64,000 bases of DNA from Cupriavidus oxalaticus (lineage in GTDB: Bacteria > Pseudomonadota > Gammaproteobacteria > Burkholderiales > Burkholderiaceae), in NCBI RefSeq assembly GCF_004768545.1, contig NZ_CP038636.1, positions 1,054,001 through 1,118,000 of the forward strand, in the 5' to 3' direction. The translations under genes and the position numbers were made by a program. Under the pieces are notes generated by a model, which saw only the letters and a program-made list of their open reading frames with translations, did no database searches and was not told where the DNA came from. Below are positions 45,945 to 55,356 of this stretch, one piece after another (within the stretch, counting starts at the first letter, position 1; each line of letters opens with the position of its first letter).

Positions 45945-45964
45945 CACTTGCTCATGTGGTTGCC

Positions 45965-46729
45965 GTGAACGCAACGACCGAAAACTCCCCTGCTGACATC
46001 GCCAATCGCATCACCGAGGCAATGCTTGGCCAGAAGCTGCTCCCCGGCTCCCGCCTGGGCGAGCAGGAACTTGCCACATTGTTCGGCGTGAGCCGCACGC
46101 TGGTGCGTGAAGCATTGTCGCGGCTGGCGGCGCGGGGCATGGTAACCGTCAGCGCGCGACGCGGCTGGTTTCTGGTGGAACCCGGCACTGACGACATCCG
46201 CTCAGCGTTCGACGCCCGCCGCATTATCGAAACCGGGTTGCTACGTGAAGTCAGCCCGGATCGGCCGGCGCATGCGCAGGCCATTCATTCGCTCAAAGTT
46301 CATATCGCACGCGAAAAGGCCGCGCTCCAAGGCGACGACGCCAGCATGCGCAGTTTCCTGCTGGGCGATTTTCACGTTTGCCTGTGCGCATCATTGGGGT
46401 ATGGCCTGTTAGTGGATACGCTGCGCGACCTGACCGCGCGCACGACACTGGTCGCCAGTCGAAATCAGTCCGCAGCCGATGCTGGTCGCTCGTGCCGCCA
46501 GCACGAAGGTATCGTCAACGCGCTTGGGGAAGGCGATGGCGTGTTAGCCGCGCGCCTGATGGCCGAACACCTTAGCGCAGTGCATACGAGTCTTGATGCC
46601 GTTGGCCCCGCCGACCCGCTCTCACACCTTCGCCAGGCGCTGGCACCGGTAAGTCCGGCACGCGTTCCGCATTCCGCATCACCCGCCGCGGAGATTTTCG
46701 CGGATCAACCATTCCCATCCCGAACCTGA
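45965..46729 (+). CDS. GntR-family (FCD) transcription regulator
   Basis: 254 residues from the GTG at 45965. The frame is open back to a TTG at 45911, but that would put the operator inside the gene. Winged helix with LGEQELATLFGVSRTLVREALSRL and an FCD ligand domain with Asp, His and Arg positions (FDARRIIETGLL, DFHVCL). Regulators of this class sense organic acids or amino-acid-like molecules. The ABC transporter genes start 11 bases downstream, so it probably controls them. Confidence 0.87.
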   Translation: MNATTENSPADIANRITEAMLGQKLLPGSRLGEQELATLFGVSRTLVREALSRLAARGMVTVSARRGWFLVEPGTDDIRSAFDARRIIETGLLREVSPDRPAHAQAIHSLKVHIAREKAALQGDDASMRSFLLGDFHVCLCASLGYGLLVDTLRDLTARTTLVASRNQSAADAGRSCRQHEGIVNALGEGDGVLAARLMAEHLSAVHTSLDAVGPADPLSHLRQALAPVSPARVPHSASPAAEIFADQPFPSRT

Positions 46730-46740
46730 GGAAACACGCG

Positions 46741-47547
46741 ATGTTCCATGCCCTGTCCAAATCCAAGTTGTCCCGCCGCGGCCTGATGTGTGCACTGCTG
46801 GCCGGCTTATATGCGGCCGTGCTGCCGGCGCAGGCCGACACACTCGCCGATGTCACCAAGGCCGGCGTACTGCGCGTGGCCGTGCCACAGGATTTCCCGC
46901 CGTTTGGCTCGGTAGGGGCCGATATGGCTCCTCAGGGCCTCGATATCGACGTGGCAGCGCTGATGGCCAAAAAGATGGGTGTAAAGCTGCAGTTGGTACC
47001 AGTGACCAGCACCAACCGAGTGCCGTATCTGCAGACGCGCAAGGTAGACCTGGTGATCTCGAGCATGGGCAAGAATCCCGAGCGCGAAAAGGTGCTCGAC
47101 TTCTCCGATGCCTATGCGCCGTTCTTCAATGGCGTGTTCGGGCCGGCGGATCTTGCCGTAAAAAGCGCGGCCGATCTGGCGGGCAAGACTGTTGGCGTCA
47201 CGCGCGGTGCCGTGGAAGACCTGGAACTGAGCAAGATCGCTCCGGCCAGCGCGAACATCAAGCGCTATGAAGACAACAACGCCACGATCTCGGCCTTTCT
47301 GTCGGGGCAGGTGCAACTGATTGCCACCGGCAACGTGGTGGCCTCGACGCTGATCGCCAAGCATCCGCCCAAGGCGCCCGAAACCAAGTTCCTGATCAAG
47401 AATTCGCCGTGCTTCATCGGAATGAACAAGGGTGAGAAGGCGCTGCAGGACAAGGTCAACGCCATCCTGGCCGAAGCCAAGAAGGACGGCTCACTGAACA
47501 CGCTGTCGATCAAGTGGCTGCTGCGTCCGCTGCCGGCGCAGCTCTGA
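46741..47547 (+). CDS. ABC transporter periplasmic amino-acid-binding protein
   Basis: 268 residues. Signal peptide (LLAGLYAAVLPAQA, cleavage about residue 32), then a type 3 solute-binding fold: GVLRVAVPQDFPPFG, GLDIDVAALMAKKMGV, KVDLVISSMGKNPEREK, GKTVGVTRGAVED. It captures a polar amino acid or related compound. The ligand is not readable by eye. First structural gene of the transporter behind the GntR regulator. Confidence 0.92.
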   Translation: MFHALSKSKLSRRGLMCALLAGLYAAVLPAQADTLADVTKAGVLRVAVPQDFPPFGSVGADMAPQGLDIDVAALMAKKMGVKLQLVPVTSTNRVPYLQTRKVDLVISSMGKNPEREKVLDFSDAYAPFFNGVFGPADLAVKSAADLAGKTVGVTRGAVEDLELSKIAPASANIKRYEDNNATISAFLSGQVQLIATGNVVASTLIAKHPPKAPETKFLIKNSPCFIGMNKGEKALQDKVNAILAEAKKDGSLNTLSIKWLLRPLPAQL

Positions 47548-47569
47548 TACGCACCGCCGAGGTAGAAGC

Positions 47570-48238
47570 ATGGCTTACGCGTTCGATTTCGTGTCGGTGC
47601 TGGATTACACCGACGTGCTGCTCAAGGGCATCGCGGTCACGGCGCAGCTCACGCTGACAGGCGGTGTGCTTGGCGTGGCCGTGGCGTTGGCGGGTGCCTG
47701 GGCCAAGACCCAGGGACCCGCCTGGCTTCGCCCCGTGGTCAGCACCTATGTGGAGCTGATCCGGAACACGCCGTTCCTGATCCAGCTGTTCTTCATCTTC
47801 TTCGGGCTGCCCAGCCTTGGCGTGCATCTGCCCGAAATGGTGGCGGCATCGCTGGCCATGGTTATCAACTTGGGCGCCTACGGTACCGAGATCGTGCGCG
47901 CCGGCCTGGCTGCCACCCCGCGCGGGCAGTTCGAAGCCGGCGCGAGCCTGGCCATGTCACCATTCCAGGTGTTCCGGCACGTCGTGCTGCGCCCGGCATT
48001 GCAGAAGATCTGGCCAGCGCTGTCGAGCCAGATTGTGATCGTGATGCTCGGATCGGCTGTCTGTTCGCAGATCGCAGCGCAAGACCTGACGTATGCGGCC
48101 AATTTCATCCAAGGGCGAAACTTCCGCGCTTTTGAGGTCTATCTCGTGAGCGCAGCGATCTATCTTCTTCTTGCCCTCGTGCTGCGGCAATTGCTGCGCG
48201 GCGTTGGCCGGCAGCTTTTTGCGCGGAGGGCGGGATGA
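47570..48238 (+). CDS. polar amino acid ABC transporter permease 1
   Basis: 222 residues, HisM/GlnP-type permease with about five membrane helices. Hallmarks: VELIRNTPFLIQLFFIFFGL and the EAA loop EAGASLAMSPFQVFRHVVL that contacts the ATPase. It overlaps the second permease gene by four bases. Confidence 0.92.
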   Translation: MAYAFDFVSVLDYTDVLLKGIAVTAQLTLTGGVLGVAVALAGAWAKTQGPAWLRPVVSTYVELIRNTPFLIQLFFIFFGLPSLGVHLPEMVAASLAMVINLGAYGTEIVRAGLAATPRGQFEAGASLAMSPFQVFRHVVLRPALQKIWPALSSQIVIVMLGSAVCSQIAAQDLTYAANFIQGRNFRAFEVYLVSAAIYLLLALVLRQLLRGVGRQLFARRAG

Positions 48239-48891
48239 TCGAGTTCACGTTGTGGGATATCGTCCGCAACCTGCTGTTGGCAGCACGCTGGACGGTGCTG
48301 CTGTCATTGGTTGCGTTTGTGGGCGGTGGCCTCGTTGGCCTCCTCGTGCTGTTGATGCGTACCGGCAAGCGCCCGGTAGCAAGACGCCTGGCGCAGGCGT
48401 ATATCGAGCTTTTCCAGGATACGCCGCTCCTGATGCAGCTATTCCTCGCTTTCTTCGGACTTGCACTGTTTGGCATCGAGGTGCCAGCGTGGCTGGCCGC
48501 CGGGCTTGCGTTAACGCTGTGGACGTCGGCCTTCCTGGCCGAAATCTGGCGCGGCTGCGTGGAAGCCATACCGCGCGGCCAGTGGGAAGCCTCAGGCAGC
48601 CTGGCCATGGACTACGTGCAGCAGATGCGTTACGTGATCCTGCCACAGGCCTTGCGGATTGCCGTGGCACCGACCGTTGGCTTTGGTGTCCAGGTCATCA
48701 AGGGCACGGCGCTAGCGTCGATCATCGGCTTCACCGAGCTGTCCAAGGCGGGCACGATGATTGTGAACGCCACATTCCAACCCTTTACCGTATATGCCGC
48801 CGTGGCGCTGATGTACTTCGCGCTGTGCTGGCCGCTTTCGCAATACAGCAAGATGCTGGAGAGGAAATTCCATGCCGCTTATCGCCATTGA
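48235..48891 (+). CDS. polar amino acid ABC transporter permease 2
   Basis: 218 residues, second HisQ/GlnP-type permease: IELFQDTPLLMQLFLAFFGL and EAA loop EASGSLAMDYVQQMRYVILP. It forms the membrane heterodimer with the preceding protein. It overlaps the ATPase gene by 20 bases. Confidence 0.92.
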   Translation: MIEFTLWDIVRNLLLAARWTVLLSLVAFVGGGLVGLLVLLMRTGKRPVARRLAQAYIELFQDTPLLMQLFLAFFGLALFGIEVPAWLAAGLALTLWTSAFLAEIWRGCVEAIPRGQWEASGSLAMDYVQQMRYVILPQALRIAVAPTVGFGVQVIKGTALASIIGFTELSKAGTMIVNATFQPFTVYAAVALMYFALCWPLSQYSKMLERKFHAAYRH

Positions 48892-49603
48892 TCAGGTTCG
48901 CAAGTCGTTTGGCAGCAACGAGGTGCTGAAGGGCGTTTCGCTCTCCGTCGAACCTGGCGAAGTCATCGCCATTATCGGCAGGAGTGGCTCGGGCAAGAGC
49001 ACGCTGCTACGTTGCATCAACGGGTTGGAAAGCATCGATTCGGGCGCCATCACGGTGGCCGGTGCTCACCTGGCCGACAGCGAACTGCAATTACGCGCGC
49101 TGCGGCTCAAGGTAGGCATGATTTTCCAGCAGTTCAATCTGTTTCCGCACCTCAGCGCCGGGCGCAACGTGATGCTGTCGCCCATGATCGTCAAGGGCGC
49201 GTCGCAGGCCGAGGCCCGTGAACTGGCCGAACTGAACCTGGCACGGGTCGGGCTTTCTGCCAAGTTCGATGCGTACCCGGACCAACTGTCTGGCGGTCAG
49301 CAGCAACGTGTCGCCATCGCTCGCGCGCTTGCCATGCAGCCAACCGCGCTGCTATGCGACGAAATCACCTCCGCGCTGGATCCAGAACTTGTTAACGAGG
49401 TACTGCAGGTTGTGCGCAGTCTCGCGGCCGATGGCATGACCCTGCTGATGGTGACGCACGAAATGCGCTTCGCGCGCGAGGTGTGCGACCGCGTAGTCTT
49501 CATGCATCAGGGCAAGGTCCACGAAACCGGCGCGCCCAATGAAGTGTTCGGCCGGCCACAGACGCACGAACTGCAGCAGTTCTTGGGAATGGTTGAGGCT
49601 TGA
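48872..49603 (+). CDS. polar amino acid ABC transporter ATPase
   Basis: 243 residues. Walker A GRSGSGKST (36-44), Q loop IFQQFNLFPHL, signature LSGGQQQRVAIARAL, Walker B LLCDEITSALDPE, switch His in VTHEM. After the catalytic Glu the usual Pro is Ile (EITSALD rather than EPTSALD), a mild oddity. Length is normal for GlnQ/HisP. End of the regulator-transporter operon; bases 49604-49758 beyond it are non-coding. Confidence 0.94.
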   Translation: MPLIAIDQVRKSFGSNEVLKGVSLSVEPGEVIAIIGRSGSGKSTLLRCINGLESIDSGAITVAGAHLADSELQLRALRLKVGMIFQQFNLFPHLSAGRNVMLSPMIVKGASQAEARELAELNLARVGLSAKFDAYPDQLSGGQQQRVAIARALAMQPTALLCDEITSALDPELVNEVLQVVRSLAADGMTLLMVTHEMRFAREVCDRVVFMHQGKVHETGAPNEVFGRPQTHELQQFLGMVEA

Positions 49604-49758
49604 CCTGCCACCTGCCGCGCAAACTGCAACATGCATCGTGGAGATTGCTGACCGGGCGACCCTCGACTTCAGCAGCCAGCTAGCCCCTCGAGAACGGGCG
49701 AGTTCACCGCTCGTTGCCTACCGGCACAGCTTCCGGCCTGCTCAGTAAGCCGCTGTGG

Positions 49759-51858
49759 TCACCGGTGCTCCGCTGCGACCGCACGCTGTCTATCGTGTTG
49801 CGCGGTCAGCACCATCACGATCTCTGTGACGATTCGCTCCAGTGGCGTCCCTGGACCATAGATGCCACGGACGCCTGCCAGCTGCAAGGTGTGCCTGTGC
49901 GGCGCCGGAATAATCCCGCCAACAAACACCGGCACAGTATCCCCGCGCTGGCGAAGGGCCTTGAACAACATGGAAACCTGGGCAAGATGTGCACCGCCGA
50001 GCGTCGAGATGCCGATGGCATCGAAGTCGCCATCGCACGCTTGCGCCGCAATGGCCTCGGCCGACTGGAACAATGGCGTAAGCCGGACCAGGAACCCGGC
50101 ATCGCTCAGGGCGGCGGCGACAGCCTTCGCGCCGCGATCGTGCCCATCCTGCCCGAGCTTTGCCACCAGGATTCGCGGCGCGCGTCCAAGTATCGCGCTC
50201 AGCTGCCTGACCCGGTCGCAAGCCGCCGCCCAGTTCGGACTCCCTTCACGGGTAGCGCCGTAGTGCGCCTTGTCGTAGCCCGGTTGCGCTGCGTAGCGCG
50301 GCCAGACATCAAGCAAGGCGCGCGTGCATTCGCCGACCGTCGCCCGGCAGCGCATGGCGTCAATGGCGCAGTCCAGCAAGTTCCTGCCGCCCCGTCGCGC
50401 AGCTTCCGCCAGTGCGCCCAGCGCCTGTTTGACTGTGTGCTCGTCCCGCCTTGCCCGCAATGCCGCCAGTCGAGTTGCCTGCTCGGCGCGAACGCGGCCT
50501 CCGTCGATCTCCAGGCACGCTGGTAGTGCTTCTTCGTCGGCCTGGAAACGATTGACCCCCACCACGACCTCCTCTCCCGCATCGATCCGCGCCTGTGTCC
50601 GTAGGGCATTGCGGTGAATGCGGTGCTGCACCCAGCCTGATTCCAGCGCCTTGAGCACGCCCCCATGCGCATCGATCTCTGCGAGGATCGAGCGGACGGT
50701 ATCGGCCATGCGCCCCGTCAATGACTCGATTAGGTAGGACCCGGCCCACGGATCCGCCACGTCGCAAAGACTGAATTCGTGCTGCAGGATCAACTGCGTG
50801 TCACGCGCGATACGCGAGGCTTCGACGCTGGGCAGCGCCAGAGCCTCGTCAAAGCCGTTTGTGTGCAGCGACTGCGTGCCGCCAAAGATTGCGGCCAGGC
50901 CCTCGATCGTGGTGCGGGCAATATTGTTGTGCGGTGCCTGCGCCGCCAACGTCCAGCCCGATGTCTGGCAGTGCATGCGCATCGCCGCGGCCTGGGCAGT
51001 GGTGCCGCCTCGTGCACGGACGATGTCGTGCCACAAGAGCCGGGCGGCGCGCAGCTTGGCAATCTCCTTGTAGAACTGCTTGCCGACGCCGAAGAAGAAG
51101 CTCAGCCCACCGCAGAAGGCATCGACATCGAGACCCCGGGCGCGCAGCGCATCGACATAGGTCCGCGCGTTGGCCAAGGTCAGGGCAAGTTCCAGCGCCG
51201 GATCCGCCCCGGCTTCCTGGAAGTGGTAGCCGGAAATCGACATGCCGTGGAATTTCGGCGCATGCCTGGCGAGCCATTCGACCACATCTGCCGCAATGCG
51301 CAGCGACGGCTCCGGGGCATGGATCCAGGTATTGCGGACCATGAACTCCTTCAGGATGTCGTTCTGGATGGTGCCACGCAGCCATTCGAAGGGAATTCCC
51401 GCTTCCTCGGCCACGACCAGGAATGCCGCCAGAACGGGCAGTATCGCACCGCTCATGGTCATCGACACGGAAACCCGATCCAGCGGTATGCCGTCAAACA
51501 GGCGCCGCATGTCGTCGACCGAGTCGATCGCCACCCCAGCCATGCCGACGTCGGCCGCCACCTCCGGATCGTCCGAATCGTAGCCGCGATGGGTTGGCAG
51601 GTCGAACGCAACCGACAGGCCCTGCGCCCCTTGCCTCAGGGCCTCGCGATACGCCAGGTTCGACGTCGCGGCGTCACCATACCCGGCGTACTGCCGGATG
51701 GTCCACGGGCGTTGCCGGTACATGGTCGGGTAAGGCCCGCGTACGAATGGCGCCTCGCCAGGCATGCCGCCGAGGTGGCTCAGGCCGACAACGTCCTCCT
51801 GGCCGTAGACGGGTTTCAGGTCCACGCCGAAGCGCGGCTCATTCCACTCCTGGCTCAT
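49759..51858 (-). CDS. B12-dependent acyl-CoA mutase (methylmalonyl-CoA mutase family)
   Basis: 699 residues from the ATG at 51858, which overlaps the stop of the preceding gene (ATGA). An N-terminal TIM barrel binds acyl-CoA: PYPTMYRQRPWTIRQYAGYG, AFDLPTHRGYDSDD, HNNIARTTIEGL. The C-terminal cobalamin domain has D-x-H-x-x-G as DGHDRG with His573. Both domains in one chain is the large-subunit or single-chain form. Substrate residues look methylmalonyl-like, but isobutyryl or another CoA ester cannot be ruled out. No MeaB chaperone is nearby. It is the last gene of the nitrilase-cluster operon, next to a LnmK-like protein whose relatives act on methylmalonyl-CoA. Confidence 0.92.
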   Translation of the reverse strand: MSQEWNEPRFGVDLKPVYGQEDVVGLSHLGGMPGEAPFVRGPYPTMYRQRPWTIRQYAGYGDAATSNLAYREALRQGAQGLSVAFDLPTHRGYDSDDPEVAADVGMAGVAIDSVDDMRRLFDGIPLDRVSVSMTMSGAILPVLAAFLVVAEEAGIPFEWLRGTIQNDILKEFMVRNTWIHAPEPSLRIAADVVEWLARHAPKFHGMSISGYHFQEAGADPALELALTLANARTYVDALRARGLDVDAFCGGLSFFFGVGKQFYKEIAKLRAARLLWHDIVRARGGTTAQAAAMRMHCQTSGWTLAAQAPHNNIARTTIEGLAAIFGGTQSLHTNGFDEALALPSVEASRIARDTQLILQHEFSLCDVADPWAGSYLIESLTGRMADTVRSILAEIDAHGGVLKALESGWVQHRIHRNALRTQARIDAGEEVVVGVNRFQADEEALPACLEIDGGRVRAEQATRLAALRARRDEHTVKQALGALAEAARRGGRNLLDCAIDAMRCRATVGECTRALLDVWPRYAAQPGYDKAHYGATREGSPNWAAACDRVRQLSAILGRAPRILVAKLGQDGHDRGAKAVAAALSDAGFLVRLTPLFQSAEAIAAQACDGDFDAIGISTLGGAHLAQVSMLFKALRQRGDTVPVFVGGIIPAPHRHTLQLAGVRGIYGPGTPLERIVTEIVMVLTAQHDRQRAVAAEHR

Positions 51859-52694
51859 CGCTGCCTCCAGCGCTTGCGGGTCACGATATCCGCGATCTTC
51901 TCGCCATCCGCAGCGCGCCGGACCTCGCACCAGTGCGCCAGTCCCGACTCGTCTTCGCGCAGGGCCGCGAAGGTCAGCTCCAGTGCCTCGCCGACATTGA
52001 CGTTACCATGGAAGAACAGGTCCCGCGCGGCCAAGGTTGGCGGTTCCGCATGGCTGCGCCATTGCCACTCCGCGCGGTCCACCATCGCCTGGAAGCTGGC
52101 GAAGTACATCAGGTCGGCGCCGTTGAAGTCGTTGTAGGGACATGGCAGGAAGTCGACGACATGGTTGACGCCATCCTGCTGCTGGCGCAACCCGAGATGC
52201 GTACCCCAATCCCCACTGCGAAAGCGCCGTGCGAGCTGTGATAGCGCCGCCGCCTCGCTCGTGGTTGCCGCGTTGTTCCAGCCAGTTGCCACGGACGGCA
52301 TCGCGCGTACGACCGAGCGATTGTCCCGCTCGCGCGTGCGCCGGATAAAGGTCGACAGCATGGTGACGGTCGCGCAGCGCGTGCCGTCCAGCGACGCCAC
52401 GGCATGCTGGCTGAGGCGCTTCACGCCGCCTGCCGGCAACCCGGCCGAGTCCAGTGTGAAGGTGCCGTGCTCGCCGATCCTCTCCAGCGCTGCATCGCGT
52501 ACGCGTACGGCGGTGAAGGCCGCATAGACAGGATTGCCCTCGCCGTCACGAAAGTCCGGTACTGCCAGGCCGCAGCCCGCGGCCAACTGGCGCCAGTGCA
52601 GGTCGCCGCAGGTCTTCAGCAACCAGTTTTCCGACAGGCCGGTGTAGGCCAGTTGCGGCATACCGGCGATATGATCCGAGCGGACGGTCTCCAT
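51855..52694 (-). CDS. LnmK-like double hot-dog protein (Pnap_2097-type)
   Basis: 279 residues. Two hot-dog halves; the second has the recognisable PYNDFNGADLMYFASFQAM and RDLFFHGNVNVGEALELTF. I assign it to the family of biosynthetic-cluster proteins related to LnmK, an enzyme that decarboxylates methylmalonyl-CoA and transfers a propionyl group to a carrier protein. The adjoining mutase could make that substrate from succinyl-CoA. No acyl carrier protein gene is seen here. It starts one base after the flavoprotein stop and overlaps the mutase by four bases. Confidence 0.75.
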   Translation of the reverse strand: METVRSDHIAGMPQLAYTGLSENWLLKTCGDLHWRQLAAGCGLAVPDFRDGEGNPVYAAFTAVRVRDAALERIGEHGTFTLDSAGLPAGGVKRLSQHAVASLDGTRCATVTMLSTFIRRTRERDNRSVVRAMPSVATGWNNAATTSEAAALSQLARRFRSGDWGTHLGLRQQQDGVNHVVDFLPCPYNDFNGADLMYFASFQAMVDRAEWQWRSHAEPPTLAARDLFFHGNVNVGEALELTFAALREDESGLAHWCEVRRAADGEKIADIVTRKRWRQR

Positions 52695-52695
52695 T

Positions 52696-53991
52696 TCACG
52701 CTGCCAGTGCGGCGCCGGGCCCGTATGCGGCGATCAGCCGGGCCAGGTACTCGGCATCGCGTGCGACGCCCGAGAAGCGCCCCGACCCCCACGTGTGCAG
52801 CCACGGCAGGCCAACGAAATACAGGCCGGCATGCGCAGTCACGCCACGCTCGTGGCCCGGATAGCCACGGCCGTTGAAGACCGGGACCTCCAGCCAGCTG
52901 AAGTCGGGTCGGAACCCGATGCTCCAGATGATGGTGCTGATCCCCGCCGCACGGGGATCGAGTATGGTGCGTTCCGCCTCTGGCGTCCATACCGGCGCAT
53001 AGATACTCGCGGGGGGCGCGTCGATGCCGCGCTCGGCAATAAACTTGTCGATGCTTGCGTTGATGCGATTGTAGGTCGCATCGGCATCGTCAAGGCTCTG
53101 GCGCAGGTCCGGCGCAAAATGCAGCTGCCCGTCGCGGTAGTCCTCCAGCACCCCGTACAACTGCATGCCCTCGGTGGCAAACTTGCGCAGGTCGATATCG
53201 CGGCCGCCGTCGCGGCCGGTCACATAGTGATTGGTGTTGTCGCGCACGCCTTCGCGCAGCGGATGCTCGGTGACGGGCAGGTCGTAGTACTTCATGTCGG
53301 CGAGCCAGTCGACCACATCGCGGCCGCGATAGAAGCGCGCGCAGCGGGGCGCTTCCCCGACCGCCAGAACGACCTCGCGGCCGGCCAGATGCAGGTCTTC
53401 GGCAATCTGGGCGCCCGACTGCCCGGACCCCACTACCAGCACAGCGCCTTCCGGCAGGTCTTGCGGGTTGCGGTAATCGGCCGACTGGATCTGGCGGATC
53501 GAAGCGGGCAGGCGCTCGGCCATGCGCGGCACGATCGGCGTGTGGTAGCCGCCGGAAGCAACGACCACCTGGTCGGCGCTGAAGACGCCGCGGCTGGTCG
53601 TGACGAGGTACCCGCCCTGCGGCCTCGGCTTGACGCTCAGCACCGCGGTATGTTCGAGCACCGGTGCCGCGACGGACTGGATGAACCCGTCCAGGTACGC
53701 GATGATCTCATCCTTCCTCATGAAGCCGTGCGGATCGTCCCCGCGGTACGGATGCCCCGGCAGCGCGCATTGCCAGTTCGGCGTGACCAGGCAGAAGGCG
53801 TCCCACCGCTGTGTGCGCCAGGTATGGGTGAGCGTGTGCTTTTCCAGCACCAGGTGTTCGATCCCGGCCTGCTTCAGGTAGTAGCTGACGGACAGGCCGG
53901 CCTGGCCGCCGCCTACCACGATCACCGGAAGATGACGGGGTTCCGCGTTAATGGGGGTTTTAATGGGGGTATCGATGCTGTTGCGTGTCAT
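52696..53991 (-). CDS. nitH: Nit1C flavin-dependent oxidoreductase (MSMEG_0569 type)
   Basis: 431 residues. FAD-binding Rossmann motif VVGGGQAGLSVSYYL near residue 24, a monooxygenase-like DAFCLVTPNWQCALPG, NADPH-binding VVGSGQSGAQIAEDL near residue 195, and a closing WSIGFRPDFSWL. It is the flavin monooxygenase-like member of the conserved nitrilase superfamily-1 cluster. The gap to the upstream gene (54049) is 57 bases, the widest in the operon. Exact reaction unknown. Confidence 0.9.
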   Translation of the reverse strand: MTRNSIDTPIKTPINAEPRHLPVIVVGGGQAGLSVSYYLKQAGIEHLVLEKHTLTHTWRTQRWDAFCLVTPNWQCALPGHPYRGDDPHGFMRKDEIIAYLDGFIQSVAAPVLEHTAVLSVKPRPQGGYLVTTSRGVFSADQVVVASGGYHTPIVPRMAERLPASIRQIQSADYRNPQDLPEGAVLVVGSGQSGAQIAEDLHLAGREVVLAVGEAPRCARFYRGRDVVDWLADMKYYDLPVTEHPLREGVRDNTNHYVTGRDGGRDIDLRKFATEGMQLYGVLEDYRDGQLHFAPDLRQSLDDADATYNRINASIDKFIAERGIDAPPASIYAPVWTPEAERTILDPRAAGISTIIWSIGFRPDFSWLEVPVFNGRGYPGHERGVTAHAGLYFVGLPWLHTWGSGRFSGVARDAEYLARLIAAYGPGAALAA

Positions 53992-54048
53992 GGCGTGGTT
54001 TCCTTGATGCGATTAGGGTCCGGCCGCGGTGGCAGCCGTCAATGCTGG

Positions 54049-54336
54049 CTAATGACCGAAGCCGATCACCTGCACGGTGGCATCCGGCTGGTCGTGGAAT
54101 CTTGCGGCGACCGCTTCAATGGCCTGCAACTGGTCCATGGCGGATGAGCACGCGTAGCCATACTTCGTGCGCACGCGCTCGGACGCCTCGACCAGGGCCG
54201 CGCGGGTCAGGTGGACAAACTCCGCGAGCGGATAGGTGCGGCCCGCGTCGAGATGCGCCATCACCACCGATGACGGCGAATAGCAAACCGCTTCGCTCTG
54301 GTCCGGCCAGCGGATCCGGAAATGGGTAACAGGCAT
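54049..54336 (-). CDS. nitG: Nit1C small protein (MSMEG_0570 type)
   Basis: 95 residues, MPVTHFRIRWPDQSEAVCYS then SSVVMAHLDAGRTYPLAEFV. This is the family called nitrogen-starvation-response protein in annotations. It is always in the Nit1 cluster, with no known activity. Three-base gap to the AIR-synthase-like gene. Confidence 0.88.
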   Translation of the reverse strand: MPVTHFRIRWPDQSEAVCYSPSSVVMAHLDAGRTYPLAEFVHLTRAALVEASERVRTKYGYACSSAMDQLQAIEAVAARFHDQPDATVQVIGFGH

Positions 54337-54339
54337 GGC

Positions 54340-55356
54340 TTACGCTCCCGGCGTGACGGGTTCCGGCTCTTCGAAACCCGCTGTCTGTTCAGGCAGGATG
54401 AAGGCGGCCCTGGCAAAGTCCCACAGCAAGGCCGACTCGCCCCCGTGGGCGATCGACACGCGCGTGGTGCCGTCGAATTGGCCGATGGACGCGCACGTGA
54501 TGTCGCGCGCCTCGAAACGCGCCGTGACTTCCGCAACATGGCCTTCGTCCACGGCGAGCAGGAACCCATAGCTTGGGAAAGCGCTCAGCCAACGGAGCAA
54601 CGGCACATCCGGTGGCATTGGCACGGCGTCGAGGTCGATCCGTCCGCCGACGCGCGAGCACTCCATCAACATCAATGCCGTGCCCGCGATGCCCGCCATG
54701 CTGATGTCCTTGGCGGCCGCGCACAATCCGGCCTCGGCCAGCGCGGGAAGGATCTCCAGATCGGCGCGCAGCCGTTCGGCCGGCGCGCCAGTGGACGCGT
54801 TCCAGTAGGGATAAGGTTCCTCGAAGGCACCTCGCAGGTCCACGGCCATCAGCAGGTGCTGGCCGGGACGCGCCGCGAAGCTCGACAGCAGCCGGCGCGC
54901 CCGGCCCAGAATGGCCACGGCCAGTTGCGCGCCATCACTCCTGGCATTGCTATGCCCGCCGACGACCGGCACGCCATAGGCGGCCGATGCGGCAGCCATG
55001 CCCCGGATGACTTCGGCCGCGCCGTCGATGCCATCGCTCCAGATCGCATCGACCACCGCCAGCGGCCGGCCGCCCATTGCATAGACATCGCTGACGTTCA
55101 CCATCACTGCGCTATAGCCAGCGAACCAGGGCATGGTGCGCAGGAACTCGCCGACCATGCCCTCGACCGCGAACAGCAGGTGTCCGTCACCGTCCGGAAT
55201 CGCGGCACAGTCATCCCCCAGTGCGATGCCTCGGTCGTCCGCGCCCTGCCCGGCCGGCAGCGCATGCCTGAACACCGACAGCATGCCCGCGATATCGGTC
55301 TTGTGGCCGAAGCCGCGACCAGCCCGCAAGACCTTCGCCAGTTCCGCCGCGTTCAT
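54340..55356 (-). CDS. nitF: Nit1C AIR-synthase-like protein (Sll0787 type)
   Basis: 338 residues from the ATG at 55356, which overlaps the previous stop by four bases; a longer frame to 55446 would overlap more. PurM/SelD fold with DDCAAIPDGDGHLLFAVEGM, VNVSDVYAMGGRPLAVVD and GVPVVGGHSNA. Members are ATP-dependent, but this branch has no defined substrate. Part of the Nit1C set. Confidence 0.9.
   Translation of the reverse strand: MNAAELAKVLRAGRGFGHKTDIAGMLSVFRHALPAGQGADDRGIALGDDCAAIPDGDGHLLFAVEGMVGEFLRTMPWFAGYSAVMVNVSDVYAMGGRPLAVVDAIWSDGIDGAAEVIRGMAAASAAYGVPVVGGHSNARSDGAQLAVAILGRARRLLSSFAARPGQHLLMAVDLRGAFEEPYPYWNASTGAPAERLRADLEILPALAEAGLCAAAKDISMAGIAGTALMLMECSRVGGRIDLDAVPMPPDVPLLRWLSAFPSYGFLLAVDEGHVAEVTARFEARDITCASIGQFDGTTRVSIAHGGESALLWDFARAAFILPEQTAGFEEPEPVTPGA

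Noticed and set aside
50779..52137. 452-residue plus-strand open frame
   Set aside because: Antisense to the mutase and LnmK-like genes, whose motifs are clear.
52795..54147. 450-residue plus-strand open frame
   Set aside because: Antisense to the flavoprotein gene with complete FAD motifs.
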